Positions 17,169 through 26,615 are shown, counted from the first letter of the stretch. The stretch is DNA of 64,000 nucleotides from Pseudomonas baetica (GCF_019733355.1 NZ_JAIHLQ010000017.1:62001-126000); one strand, 5' to 3'. Notes: generated by a model not told the origin, from the sequence alone. A program made the numbers and translations.

Positions 17169-18044
17169 TCAGCCGTTCTGGCGGATACCGGCGACCAGCC
17201 AAGGCTGGTTGTCGCCCTGCGGACGTTCCATGTTCCAGCTTTCGCTGAACACTTCGCCCTGGTCGAAACGCGAAGTCTTCGACACACCGCTGAAGGTCAG
17301 GGTGGCGATGGTCTTGTCGGCACGGTCATCCACGCCGTCCAGTTGCACCTGGAGGTTGTCGATGTAGGTCGACTGGAACGCGTCGCCCAGATCCGCACGC
17401 TCACGCTTGAGGAACTCGAGCATTTGCGGGGTCACGAACTCGGCGATCTTGTCCATTTCGTTGGCATCCCAGTGCTGCTGCAGCGACTGGAAGTGGCTGC
17501 GCGCAGCTTCAAGGAAGTTCTGTTCGTTGAACCAGGCCGGTGCGTTGATCACCGGACGGGCGGCAGCCGGTGCAGCCGAACCACCGAAGATCGACCCCAT
17601 GGCCGCAGGCTTGTGCTCGAACGTTTCACGCTGCATCGGCGCGCCGGCCGGAGCGAATTGCTCTTGCTGCTTGCGGCGACGAGCGGCGATGAAACGGAAG
17701 ATCACGAACGCGATCAAGCCCATGATCAGGATGTCGAAGATCTGCATGCCCTGGAAGCCGCCGCCCATGAACATGGACGCGAGCAGGCCACCGGCAGCGA
17801 TGCCGGCCAGAGGGCCGAGCCAGCGCGAAGCACCGCCGGCCTTGGCAGCGGCGCCAGCGGCACCGGCAGCACCCGCGGTCGCCGCAGCGCCGCCCATGCC
17901 TGAGGAAGAAGGAGCCATCTGGCTGGTCTGGTGCGTCGGCGCAGCGCCGGCGCTTTTGCCACCACCAAAGCGCTTGGCGTTGGCGTCGAGGCTCATCGTC
18001 AGGCCGATGCACAACGCCATGGCGATGCTAAGAAAACGTTTCAT
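17169..18044 (-). CDS. Tim44-domain protein with membrane anchor
   Basis: A 291-residue protein. A signal-like N-terminus (MKRFLSIAMALCIGLTMS) is followed by a low-complexity Ala/Gly/Ser stretch (about 20-75), a second hydrophobic segment MQIFDILIMGLIAFVIFRFIA (about 105-125), a positively charged stretch RRRKQQEQ and a C-terminal Tim44-like domain (about 170-290, LEAARSHFQSLQQHWDANEMD to WLVAGIRQNG). Tim44-like proteins bind membranes in mitochondria; the bacterial role is unknown. The ATG at 18044 gives the signal-like N-terminus. Confidence 0.85.
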   Translation of the reverse strand: MKRFLSIAMALCIGLTMSLDANAKRFGGGKSAGAAPTHQTSQMAPSSSGMGGAAATAGAAGAAGAAAKAGGASRWLGPLAGIAAGGLLASMFMGGGFQGMQIFDILIMGLIAFVIFRFIAARRRKQQEQFAPAGAPMQRETFEHKPAAMGSIFGGSAAPAAARPVINAPAWFNEQNFLEAARSHFQSLQQHWDANEMDKIAEFVTPQMLEFLKRERADLGDAFQSTYIDNLQVQLDGVDDRADKTIATLTFSGVSKTSRFDQGEVFSESWNMERPQGDNQPWLVAGIRQNG

Positions 18045-18220
18045 AAAGGGAATACCCGTTTGTGGAGACACGCGCGCCATGTTGCACAGCTGAAGTGTTA
18101 CTGGCTAGCGAGAGAGTGTTTCGGGCTTTTGCCTGACAGGTTACGTTCAGCTTGGTCCAAGCAATAAGGCTATGTACTTTTGTCTGTAGGAAATCGGGAT
18201 GGGTTCAGTGAGAAATTAGC

Positions 18221-18661
18221 TCAGCGACGAAACGCCAGCATCACCACACCGGCCGTAATCAGACCGATTCCACCCCATTGACGCAGGTCGAGTTTCTCGC
18301 CCAGCAGGATCACGCTGAGCACTGCCACCAGCACCACGCTGAGCTTGTCGACTGGAGCCACCAGCGAGGCCGGGCCGACCTTTAGCGCCCGGAAATAGCA
18401 CAGCCAAGACGCGCCGGTGCCCAGGCTGGATAACAGCAGGAACAGATAGCTCTTGGCGGATATTGATCCCAATGACTGATATTGGCCCGTGGCGTACAAA
18501 ATCAAGGCCAGGCTGACGAGTACCACGATGGTGCGCAGGAGGGTGGCGAAGTCGGAATTGACGTTTTCGATGCCGACTTTGGCGAAAATCGCCGTCAGTG
18601 CCGCGAACGTCGCCGAGAGCAGTGCCCAGAATGTCCAGGAGGAAAAGAAGCCTGAGCCCAT
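18221..18661 (-). CDS. EamA-family transporter, half-size
   Basis: A 146-residue membrane protein with five hydrophobic segments forming a single EamA domain, ending GEKLDLRQWGGIGLITAGVVMLAFRR. Standard drug/metabolite transporters have two such domains; single-domain members probably dimerise. SWLCYFRALKVGPASLVAPVDKLS is the conserved middle segment. Substrate unknown. Flanked by a REP element and divergent from nothing close. Confidence 0.82.
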   Translation of the reverse strand: MGSGFFSSWTFWALLSATFAALTAIFAKVGIENVNSDFATLLRTIVVLVSLALILYATGQYQSLGSISAKSYLFLLLSSLGTGASWLCYFRALKVGPASLVAPVDKLSVVLVAVLSVILLGEKLDLRQWGGIGLITAGVVMLAFRR

Positions 18662-18689
18662 GTGGCTATCCTGATGATTAACGCCAGCC

Positions 18690-18782
18690 CCTGTGGGAGC
18701 GAGCGTGCTCGCGATGAGGGTGTGTCAGCCAACGCAGTGTTGAATGAAAGACCACTTTGGCGACAAGCTCGCTCCCACAGGG
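18690..18782. repeat. REPIN element between EamA and uvrD genes
   Basis: CCCTGTGGGAGCGAGC at the left and GCTCGCTCCCACAGGG at the right form an inverted pair about 92 bases long, with REP-like GCGAGC/GCTCGC cores. Confidence 0.8.
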
Positions 18783-18794
18783 ACGCCGTAAGGC

Positions 18795-20978
18795 TTAAAT
18801 GGCTTCCAGCTTCGCGTAGCCCAACATCAGCCACTTGCTGCCTTCGCCGAAATTCACCTGCACCCGCGCTTGAGCCCCGGCGCCTTCGAAATTCAGGATC
18901 ACTCCGTCGCCAAAGATCGAATGACGAACAGTCTGGCCGAGGCTGAAGCCGGTTTCCGGAATTTCGCTGCCGCTGAACAGATTGCTGCCACTCATCGACT
19001 GATTGCCGCCGAATGGCCGGCTGACGCTGTTCGACAAGCGCACTTCCTGAATCAGACCCTTGGGCACTTCGCGTACGAAACGCGACACCTTGTTGTAGGT
19101 TTCACTGCCGTAAAGGCGTCGGGTTTCAGCATAGGTCATCACCAGATTCTGCATCGCCCGGGTGATACCGACGTAGGCCAGACGCCGTTCTTCCTCAAGG
19201 CGTCCCGGTTCTTCCAAGCTCATCTTGTGCGGGAACAGGCCTTCTTCCATGCCCACCAGGAACACGTAAGGGAATTCCAGGCCTTTGGCGCTGTGCAGGG
19301 TCATCAACTGAACGCTGTCTTCATGCTCATCGGCCTGAGTGTCGCCGGCCTCAAGCGAGGCGTGGCCGAGGAATGCCGCCAGCGGTGACAGTTCTTCGTC
19401 TTCTTCGGTGTTCTCGAAGTTGCGCGCGGCGCTGACCAGTTCCTCAAGGTTTTCCACCCGGGCCTGGCCTTTCTCGCCTTTTTCCGCTTCGTGATAGGCG
19501 ATGAGGCCGGATTGCTCGATGACGGTTTGCGTCATCAAATGCAGCGGCATCTCCATGCACTTGGCGGCGAGGTTCTCGATCAGCTCGATAAACGCCCCCA
19601 GCGCGCCCGCCGCGCGCCCGGTCAGGCCTTTATTGGCGACCAGTTGGCGCATGGCTTCCCACATCGATACATCGCTGTGGCGCGCATGCTCGCGGATCGC
19701 TTCGACGGTTTTCTCGCCGATGCCACGGGCCGGGACGTTGATCACCCGCTCCAGTGCCGCATCGTTGCCACGACCTTCCAGCAAGCGCAGATAGGCCATG
19801 GCGTTTTTGATTTCCGCCCGTTCGAAGAAGCGCTGGCCGCCGTAAATGCGATACGGAATGCGTTCGCGCAGCAAGGCTTCTTCCAGAACGCGCGATTGGG
19901 CGTTGGAGCGGTACAGAATCGCGATATCGCTACGGGCTAAGCCGGTTTTCAGCGCGCTTTCGATGGTTTCGACAACGTAGCGTGCTTCGTCGTGTTCATT
20001 GAACGCGGCATACAGGTTGATCGCTTCGCCGTCGCCGCCGTCTGTCCACAGCTCTTTGCCGAGGCGGCCGGTGTTGTTGGCGATCAGGGCGTTGGCGGCC
20101 TTGAGGATGCCGGCAGTGGAGCGATAGTTCTGCTCCAGGCGAATGGTCACCGAATCCGGGAAGTCGGAAGAGTACTGATGAATGTTTTCGATTTTCGCGC
20201 CGCGCCAGCCGTAGATCGACTGGTCGTCATCGCCAACCACCATCAGGCTGTCGCCGCCCTTGCCCAGCAGACGCAACCAGGCGTACTGCACGGCGTTGGT
20301 GTCCTGGAATTCGTCCACCAGAATGTGCCGGAAACGCTTCTGATAATGCGCCAACAGGCCCGGATGATCGCGCCACAGGTCGAGCGCGCGCAGCAGCAGC
20401 TCAGAGAAGTCGATGACGCCGGCACGCAGGCAAGCCGCCTCGTAGGCCTCATAGATGCTGCGCATGGTTGCCAGGTACAGATCGCCGCTGGCCTGAATGT
20501 GTTTGGGACGCAGACCTTCGTCTTTCTGCCCGTTGATGAACCACTGGGCCTGACGGGCGGGCCAGCGTTGTTCGTCCAGACCCAGCTCGCGAATCACTCG
20601 CTTGACCAGCCGCTGCTGATCGTCGCTGTCGAGAATCTGGAAAGTCTGGCTCAAGCCCGCTTCCTGCCAGTGTGCCCGCAGCAAGCGGTGCGCCAGGCCG
20701 TGGAAGGTGCCGACCCACATGCCGGCCGGGTTGATGCCCAGCAACTGCTCGATGCGGTGACGCATCTCGGCAGCGGCCTTGTTGGTGAAGGTCACCGACA
20801 AAATGGAGTGGGGCGAGGCGTTTTCGACCTGGATCAACCAGGCGATACGGTGCACCAGCACTCGGGTTTTACCGGAGCCAGCACCGGCCAGGACCAACTG
20901 ACGGCCAACGGAGGCGGCTACGGCCTGGCGTTGGGCATCGTTGAGGGAGTTCAGCAGAAGGGAGAGATCATCGCGCAT
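18795..20978 (-). CDS. uvrD: DNA helicase II UvrD
   Basis: A 727-residue SF1A 3'-5' helicase for mismatch and nucleotide excision repair. Walker A LAGAGSGKTRVL near residues 31-42, VDEFQDTNAVQ (motif II), GDDDQSIYGWRGA (motif III), QNYRS (motif IV), LMTLHSAKGLEF (motif V) and VGITRAM (motif VI) are all present. The C-terminal Tudor-like tail GDGVILNFEGAGAQARVQVNFGEGSKWLMLGYAKLEAI is typical of UvrD and binds RNA polymerase. Its N-terminus matches the family. Divergent from the GGDEF-EAL gene. Confidence 0.95.
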   Translation of the reverse strand: MRDDLSLLLNSLNDAQRQAVAASVGRQLVLAGAGSGKTRVLVHRIAWLIQVENASPHSILSVTFTNKAAAEMRHRIEQLLGINPAGMWVGTFHGLAHRLLRAHWQEAGLSQTFQILDSDDQQRLVKRVIRELGLDEQRWPARQAQWFINGQKDEGLRPKHIQASGDLYLATMRSIYEAYEAACLRAGVIDFSELLLRALDLWRDHPGLLAHYQKRFRHILVDEFQDTNAVQYAWLRLLGKGGDSLMVVGDDDQSIYGWRGAKIENIHQYSSDFPDSVTIRLEQNYRSTAGILKAANALIANNTGRLGKELWTDGGDGEAINLYAAFNEHDEARYVVETIESALKTGLARSDIAILYRSNAQSRVLEEALLRERIPYRIYGGQRFFERAEIKNAMAYLRLLEGRGNDAALERVINVPARGIGEKTVEAIREHARHSDVSMWEAMRQLVANKGLTGRAAGALGAFIELIENLAAKCMEMPLHLMTQTVIEQSGLIAYHEAEKGEKGQARVENLEELVSAARNFENTEEDEELSPLAAFLGHASLEAGDTQADEHEDSVQLMTLHSAKGLEFPYVFLVGMEEGLFPHKMSLEEPGRLEEERRLAYVGITRAMQNLVMTYAETRRLYGSETYNKVSRFVREVPKGLIQEVRLSNSVSRPFGGNQSMSGSNLFSGSEIPETGFSLGQTVRHSIFGDGVILNFEGAGAQARVQVNFGEGSKWLMLGYAKLEAI

Positions 20979-21046
20979 CGGGGCATTCTAGGGTGCGCCG
21001 CAGGCCCGGGCAAACCGAGCTTTGCATTAGCCGATGAAAGTCCTGC

Positions 21047-21069
21047 CAGTGACGACCGGTCGGTCACTG
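21047..21069. repeat. Palindrome upstream of the GGDEF-EAL gene
   Basis: CAGTGAC and GTCACTG flank the self-complementary GACCGGTC. It precedes the terminator at 21083-21107 by 14 bases and could be an RNA stem or a protein-binding site. Confidence 0.5.
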
Positions 21070-21082
21070 CCTACAGGCGTCA

Positions 21083-21107
21083 GCCCGCCTCGCTTTGCGG
21101 GTTTTTT
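21083..21107 (+). terminator. Intrinsic terminator-like hairpin in the uvrD / GGDEF-EAL intergenic region
   Basis: CCCGC pairs with GCGGG over 8 bases and is followed by TTTTTT. No annotated plus-strand gene ends upstream, so it would end either a leader transcript of the downstream gene or a small RNA. Confidence 0.6.
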
Positions 21108-21235
21108 CAGTGGCGAGAGGGCGAAAAGTTTCCGTGAAATTATGATCTGGAGCAGTTTGGCAACGGGATCGGCTTGTGTATGCTCCGTCCACGTTTCGGG
21201 CGCACGCCCTCCTTATAAGAACAAGAACGTTGCCC

Positions 21236-24109
21236 ATGACCCTCAGCTCCGAACTGTCGGGCCCCTCTGTGGAACCCCGGGTTATTCGCCGGCACTACGC
21301 CACCGAAATGGCGGTCGAGCGCACACGCCTGCTGTATCAGGGCTCTTTATTGCCCACGCTGTTCATGTTGATCAATGGTCTGGTCTGCGCCGGTTTGCTC
21401 TGGAGCCCGCAGCGTTACTTCGTGGTCAGCGTCTGGTTGGTGTGGTTGCTGTTGCTGGTCGCATTGCGGGTGATTCAGGTGGCAGCGTTCGATTCGGCGA
21501 TTCCCCATCGCCAAGCCCAGCCGATCTGGTTCCGGATGTTCCTGATCGGCTCGACCATGACCGGCCTGACCCTGGCCGGCGCCGGCATCGCTCTGGTGCC
21601 GGCCGACAATTTCATGCAGCAAGCCTGGGTGTTCGGCCTGATCGGCGCCGCGACCCTCTCGGCCAGTGTTGCCTATGCGGTGAGCCTGCCGGCGTTCTTG
21701 TCCTTTACCTTGCCGTGCCTGCTGCCGGCGATCGGTTTTCTGTTTTGGGGCGGCGATGAGCAGGCGCGCGGCTGGGGTTGGCTGGGGCTGATTCTGTTGG
21801 GTTCGCTGAGCGTGGTGGCGTGGCAGGTCAATCGTTTGATCGATCGCGGTTTGCTGCGACGCTTCCAGAATCAGCGCCTGATCGAACACCTGCAACAGAC
21901 GCAGTCGCGCAGCGAGCAACTCAATCAGGAACTGGCCAGGGAAATCGAGCACCGCCGCTGTGCCGAGGGCCAATTGCGCGAAGCGCAGGTCGAACTGGAA
22001 GACCGCGTCGCCCAGCGCAGTCGTGAGCTGGACGCCGCTAACCAAGCGTTGAGCAAAAGCGAGGCGCGCCTGGCACTGGCGTTGAAAGCCAGTGAGTTGG
22101 GGCTATGGGACTGGAATCTGCAAACCGACGAAGTCCATCACACGCAGATTCAGGAGCTGTTCGGCCTCGCCCCGGAATACGTCACGGCCATCCTGCGCGA
22201 CCTCAAGCCGCGGCTGCACCCACAAGACCTGCCGTCGCTCAAACACGCGCTGATCGAACATTTGAAGGGTCGCACCGAGGACTACCAGATCGAATACCGC
22301 GTGCGTCACGGCGACGGCCACTGGGTGTGGATTGAAGATCGTGGTCGCGCCGTGGAGCGCAGCGAGAGCGGGCGGGTGATCCGCATGCTCGGCACGCGCC
22401 GCGACATCAGCGCCAGTAAACACCTTGAAGAACAGCAGCGACTGGCGGCGACCGTGTTTGAAGCGGCCAGCGAAGGCATCGTGATTCTCGACCCGAATTA
22501 CGCGCTGATCGCGATCAATCAGGCATTCAGTCGGGTCACGGGGTACGACATCGACGACATGCTTGGGCGCAATGTCGTCGAGCTGCCGTGTAGCCGCGAT
22601 GCCCGCCGCCATTACGTTGCGATCCGCCATGCGCTGGAACAGCACGGCAGTTGGCAGGGCGAACTGGTGGAGACCCGCAAGAACGGTGAGCTGTATCCGC
22701 AGTGGCTACAACTTAACGCGGTGCGCGATAGTCGGGGAAATGTCAGCCATATCGTCGGCTTTTTCGCCGATCTGTCGGCGCGGCGCGAATCCGAAGAGCG
22801 CATGCGTTATCTGGCCCATTACGACGAACTCACAGGTCTGGCCAACCGCTCGCTGTTCCGCGAACGCCTGCACGAAGCGCATCAACGGGTGCGGCAGGGC
22901 GGGCGACGCAGTCTGGCGCTGCTGCACATCAATCTGGATCGCTTCAAGCTGCTCAATGACAGCCTGGGTCATGAAATCGCTGACCAGTTGCTGCAAAAAA
23001 TGGCGCGACGGTTGGTTAACGCCTTACCGGAAGCCGACACCATTGCCCGGTTGTCCGGCGACGAATTTGCGGTGCTCTTCGACGCCTACGGCAACCTGTC
23101 GAGTCTGGCCCGAGTCGCCACGCGGTTGTCGGCCAAACTGCGCCTGCCGCTGACGGTCGAAGGCCATGAGTTGGTGGTCAGCGCATCAATGGGCATCAGC
23201 ATGTTGCCGGACAACGCGCGGGAGATTTCCGCGCTGCTCAGTCAGTCGAACATGGCCATGCAACATGCCAAACATTTGGGCGGCAACAACTTCCAGTTCT
23301 ACACCGACAGCTTGCAGGCCAGCACCCTTGAGCGCTTGCAGCTGGAAAACCAGTTGCGCAAAGCCATCGAAGAGCAGCAGTTGAAGGTGTTCTACCAGCC
23401 CAAGCTGTGCCTGGAGACCGGGCGCCTGAATGCGGCGGAAGCGCTGGTGCGCTGGGACCATCCAACCATGGGCCGGGTGCCGCCGGGAGATTTCATCGGG
23501 CTTGCCGAAGAAACCGGACTGATCGGGCCGATCGGCGAATTCGTGCTGCGCCAAGCCTGCTGGCAGGCGTGTGAGTGGCAGCGTCAGGGGCTGGCGCCGA
23601 TCCGTGTTTCGGTGAATCTGTCGGTGCACCAGTTGCGTCAAGGCAAACTGGTCAGTCTGGTGCGTCAGGTGCTGGAGGAAACCGGGCTGGCGCCGCACTA
23701 CCTCGAACTGGAACTGACCGAGAGCCAGTTGCTCGACAGCGTCGAACACATCATCGCGACCTTCCAGCAACTACGCGACCTGGGCGTGAAACTGGCGATT
23801 GATGATTTCGGTACAGGCTATTCGTCGCTCAGTTACCTCAAGCGCATCCCGGTGGATTACGTGAAGATCGATCAGGCTTTCATTCGCGGTTTGGGGGAGG
23901 GCAGTGAAGATGCGGCGATCACCCGGGCGATCATTGCCATGGCCCATGGGTTGTCGCTGAAGGTGGTGGCCGAGGGGGTCGAGCGGCAGGAGCAACTGGA
24001 ATTTTTGCGCGCCGAGCATTGTGATGAAGTGCAAGGCTATCTGATCAGTCGACCGGTGGAAGCTGCCGATCTGGCCGGGCTTTTGCGCGAACAGGACAAT
24101 ACGTTTTAA
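21236..24109 (+). CDS. Membrane PAS-GGDEF-EAL protein (c-di-GMP turnover)
   Basis: A 957-residue inner-membrane signalling protein. About six hydrophobic segments (residues 35-205) are followed by a coiled coil (about 215-290), two PAS/PAC units (about 290-400 and 405-518), a GGDEF domain with the motif SGDEF near 606 in place of GGDEF, and an EAL domain. The EAL part keeps EALVRW (about 735), ELTESQ, IDDFGTGYSS (about 855), VKIDQAF and EGVE, so phosphodiesterase activity is likely. SGDEF can still be active in some cyclases. The ATG at 21236 is preferred to an earlier in-frame start. A homologue beside uvrD is recalled from PAO1. An unexplained hairpin-terminator lies 130 bases upstream. Confidence 0.9.
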   Translation: MTLSSELSGPSVEPRVIRRHYATEMAVERTRLLYQGSLLPTLFMLINGLVCAGLLWSPQRYFVVSVWLVWLLLLVALRVIQVAAFDSAIPHRQAQPIWFRMFLIGSTMTGLTLAGAGIALVPADNFMQQAWVFGLIGAATLSASVAYAVSLPAFLSFTLPCLLPAIGFLFWGGDEQARGWGWLGLILLGSLSVVAWQVNRLIDRGLLRRFQNQRLIEHLQQTQSRSEQLNQELAREIEHRRCAEGQLREAQVELEDRVAQRSRELDAANQALSKSEARLALALKASELGLWDWNLQTDEVHHTQIQELFGLAPEYVTAILRDLKPRLHPQDLPSLKHALIEHLKGRTEDYQIEYRVRHGDGHWVWIEDRGRAVERSESGRVIRMLGTRRDISASKHLEEQQRLAATVFEAASEGIVILDPNYALIAINQAFSRVTGYDIDDMLGRNVVELPCSRDARRHYVAIRHALEQHGSWQGELVETRKNGELYPQWLQLNAVRDSRGNVSHIVGFFADLSARRESEERMRYLAHYDELTGLANRSLFRERLHEAHQRVRQGGRRSLALLHINLDRFKLLNDSLGHEIADQLLQKMARRLVNALPEADTIARLSGDEFAVLFDAYGNLSSLARVATRLSAKLRLPLTVEGHELVVSASMGISMLPDNAREISALLSQSNMAMQHAKHLGGNNFQFYTDSLQASTLERLQLENQLRKAIEEQQLKVFYQPKLCLETGRLNAAEALVRWDHPTMGRVPPGDFIGLAEETGLIGPIGEFVLRQACWQACEWQRQGLAPIRVSVNLSVHQLRQGKLVSLVRQVLEETGLAPHYLELELTESQLLDSVEHIIATFQQLRDLGVKLAIDDFGTGYSSLSYLKRIPVDYVKIDQAFIRGLGEGSEDAAITRAIIAMAHGLSLKVVAEGVERQEQLEFLRAEHCDEVQGYLISRPVEAADLAGLLREQDNTF

Positions 24110-24182
24110 GGGCTACATGTATGCCATCGCGCCTGATATGGGGGCATGGAGTTACGTATTGAGCAGGCAAAAAGCCGATTCA

Positions 24183-24197
24183 TGTAGTATAACTACA
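24183..24197. promoter_or_regulatory. Palindromic operator for the RpiR-family regulator
   Basis: TGTAGTATAACTACA has perfect 6-base arms TGTAGT/ACTACA around ATA, the type of site bound by HexR/RpiR regulators (TGTARTnnnAYTACA). It is 40 bases before the regulator's GTG start, so autoregulation is likely. Confidence 0.65.
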
Positions 24198-24236
24198 AGC
24201 TTGCTACATCCCCGACCATAAGAAGAGTCCAGCCCC

Positions 24237-25103
24237 GTGAATCTGCTGCAACACATCGCCCAATCACGTCACCTGTTACGCAAGTCGGAGCTCAAGGTCG
24301 CCGACCACGTGCTGCTTGACCCTGCGGCGGTGATGCACAGTTCCATGGCCGACCTGGCCCACAGCGTCGGCATCAGCGAGCCAACCATCGTGCGTTTTTG
24401 CCGCGCCATCGGTTGCTCCGGGTTTCAGGATCTGAAACTCAAACTGGCGCAGAGCCTGGCCGCCGGTGCGAGTTTCGGCCAGTTCGCGATCCATGAGGAC
24501 GACTCGGTTGCCGATTACAGCCTGAAGATTTTCGACACGACGTTGCACACGCTGATGGAAGTTCGCGAGAAGCTCGATCCGGTGGAGTTGCAGCGTGCGG
24601 TGACGCTGATGTCCCAGGCCCAGCGCGTCGAGTTCTACGGCTTTGGCGCATCGGGCGCGGTGGCCGCGGATGCGCAGCACAAGTTCTTCCGCCTGCTGCT
24701 GACGGCGGCGGCGTATTCCGATCCGCACATGCAAGCGATGTCGGCGGTGACGTTGAAGCCGACCGACGTGGCGATCTGCATTTCCCAGTCCGGGCGTTCG
24801 AAGGATTTGCTGATCACTGCCAACCTGGTGCGCGAGAGCGGCGCTTCACTGATCACGTTGTGCCCGAGCCAGACGCCGTTGGCTGAATTGTCCACGGTCA
24901 ACCTGGCGATCGATGTGCATGAAGACACCGAAATCTATACGCCGCTGACTTCGCGCATTGCGCATCTGGTGGTCATCGACGTGTTGGCGATGGGCGTGGC
25001 CATGGCGCGGGGGCCGAGTCTGGTCAACCACCTCAAGAGCGTGAAGCGCAGCCTGCGCAGCTTGCGGCTCTCACCCAAGGCTGTGAAAGCCTTGGACGAT
25101 TAA
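24237..25103 (+). CDS. RpiR/HexR-family transcriptional regulator
   Basis: A 288-residue regulator with an N-terminal RpiR helix-turn-helix domain (about 1-77, SVGISEPTIVRFCRAIGCSGFQ as recognition region) and a SIS sugar-phosphate binding domain (about 115-245, FYGFGASGAVAADAQHKFFRL, ISQSGRSKDLL). It resembles HexR but is a separate paralogue. The effector is unknown; keto-deoxy-phosphogluconate or a related phosphosugar would fit the family. Start is GTG at 24237, with AAGAAGAG upstream. Next to pycR-pycAB, so it may tune carbon flow at pyruvate. Confidence 0.85.
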   Translation: MNLLQHIAQSRHLLRKSELKVADHVLLDPAAVMHSSMADLAHSVGISEPTIVRFCRAIGCSGFQDLKLKLAQSLAAGASFGQFAIHEDDSVADYSLKIFDTTLHTLMEVREKLDPVELQRAVTLMSQAQRVEFYGFGASGAVAADAQHKFFRLLLTAAAYSDPHMQAMSAVTLKPTDVAICISQSGRSKDLLITANLVRESGASLITLCPSQTPLAELSTVNLAIDVHEDTEIYTPLTSRIAHLVVIDVLAMGVAMARGPSLVNHLKSVKRSLRSLRLSPKAVKALDD

Positions 25104-25104
25104 A

Positions 25105-25190
25105 GCAAGGTCGCTCCCACATTTGATCCCCAGGACACAAGATGTGTGTCCGCCGCAGATCCACTGTGGGAGCAGGCTTGCTCGCGAAGG
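25105..25190. repeat. Degenerate REP element
   Basis: GCAAGGTCGCTCCCACA at the left faces TGTGGGAGCAGGCTTGC at the right. The right arm continues into CTCGCGAAGG as in other REPs of the window; the left arm is decayed. Confidence 0.6.
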
Positions 25191-25308
25191 CATTCTCTAA
25201 AACACCCTCGCCCTGCGAAACTTTCATCGCACTGTCATCCACGCGAAGCCAAACCGTCATCCCCCGCGCCTATCGTGAAACTCCCGTACTCGCCTTGGGA
25301 GACTCGAA

Positions 25309-25521
25309 ATGGCTCAGCCCTACGAAGAACGCAACAGCGCAGCGAAAACCCGTCGTCAGCAGGAAGATCAGCGCCGCATGGAATTTCGCCGCGCCATCGA
25401 AGATCGCTTTGAACTCCGCCAGCTTCAGGCCCAGATCGGAGATTTTCCCGAGGAAGGTAAACTCAACTACTGGCACGCGGCACCGGCAGCTTCCCGTCGA
25501 AGCGTTCAACCAGCGCGCTGA
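25309..25521 (+). CDS. Small Arg/Glu-rich conserved-type protein
   Basis: A 70-residue, strongly charged protein containing QQEDQRRMEFRRAIEDRFELRQL, likely a single long helix with a flexible tail. It has a good ribosome site (GGGAG, 8 bases before the ATG). The block QRRMEFRRAIEDR is reminiscent of small Pseudomonas proteins annotated as PA3496-like putative envelope integrity proteins, but I hold this loosely. Its 3' end overlaps the convergent LysR gene by 59 bases, and the overlapping codons may be poorly conserved. Confidence 0.5.
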   Translation: MAQPYEERNSAAKTRRQQEDQRRMEFRRAIEDRFELRQLQAQIGDFPEEGKLNYWHAAPAASRRSVQPAR

Positions 25522-26425
25522 TCTGTGCCCGTTCGCTGCGGATAAACGCCAGGAAGGCGTGTGCCACCGGTGACAGCCGTTTGGCTTTGGCTTGCACCAG
25601 GCACCAGCTGCGAAACAGCGGCAACTCTTCGACCGGCAGCTCGACCAGGCCACCGGTCGCCAGCTCCAGGTTCAGGGCGTGGCGCGTCAACAGCGCCAAG
25701 CCCAGACCCGCCACCACGCATTCGCGCTGAGCTTCGGCCGAGGCCACTTCCTGAGTCTGGGTGAAGTGCACGCGTTTCTCTTTGAAGTATTCCTCGCAGG
25801 CCAGTCGTGTACCCGAACCCGGTTCGCGGATCAGCAAGGTGTAAGGTTCCAGATCCTGCAAGCGCAGCGGCCCCAAGTGCGCCAGCGGATGATCCGGGCG
25901 GGCCACGGCAACAATCGGGTTGTTGAGGAACGGCAGGAATTCCAGGCCCATGTCCTGGGGCACCATTGACATGATCACCAGGTCGTCACGGTTATCCGAG
26001 AGGCGCCGGATGACCTGGCCACGGTTGACCACCGTCAGTTGCAGGTTCACCTCCGGGTGCTGGCGCTTAAAGGCGGCGAACAGGTGCGGCACGAAATACT
26101 TGGCGCTGGATTCCACGGCCAGTTTCAGTTGGCCTTGCAGTGAGCCCTGCATGTCCGACAGCTGCATATCGAGGTTTTCCAGGCGCCCGAAAATGTCCCG
26201 GCTGGCGCGCTGCAAAGCTTCGGCAGCCTCGGTCATATAGAGTTTTTTGCCGACGTAATCGAATAATGGCTGCCCGATCAGCTCCTCGAGCTGACGAATC
26301 TGAAGGCTGACGGCCGGTTGCGTGAGAGACATTTCATCCGCAGCGCGGCTGTAAGAGCGCAAATCACACACTTCGTTGAAGATCTGCAATTGACGCAATG
26401 TCATACGCATCAGGGACTTACGCAT
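25463..26425 (-). CDS. pycR: LysR-family regulator PycR of the pyruvate carboxylase genes
   Basis: A 320-residue LysR regulator. The winged helix-turn-helix (about 8-66, LRQLQIFNEVCDLRSYSRAADEMSLTQPAVSLQIRQLEELIG) is followed by a substrate-binding domain. It is divergent from pycA by 190 bases, matching the recalled PycR (PA5437) locus of P. aeruginosa, where PycR affects pyc expression and virulence. MRKSLMRM offers three possible starts (26425, 26410, 26404); I use the first. Overlaps the small convergent gene at its 3' end. Confidence 0.85.
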   Translation of the reverse strand: MRKSLMRMTLRQLQIFNEVCDLRSYSRAADEMSLTQPAVSLQIRQLEELIGQPLFDYVGKKLYMTEAAEALQRASRDIFGRLENLDMQLSDMQGSLQGQLKLAVESSAKYFVPHLFAAFKRQHPEVNLQLTVVNRGQVIRRLSDNRDDLVIMSMVPQDMGLEFLPFLNNPIVAVARPDHPLAHLGPLRLQDLEPYTLLIREPGSGTRLACEEYFKEKRVHFTQTQEVASAEAQRECVVAGLGLALLTRHALNLELATGGLVELPVEELPLFRSWCLVQAKAKRLSPVAHAFLAFIRSERAQISALVERFDGKLPVPRASS

Positions 26426-26615
26426 TTTTTACAGGCTCTGAAGGCTGGCGAGTGGCTCAACTATAAGTCTTTACTTATGCCTGACCCAATTTTTATTCAT
26501 TTTTATTAATCCCTTACCGACGCTAGTGTGGGGTCGCGACTAAATTGAAACATTTGGTCACGCGTCGACCTGGGTCTAGCAGGTCGTGGTGCCACCGGCT
26601 CAAGGGAACCTCCAA

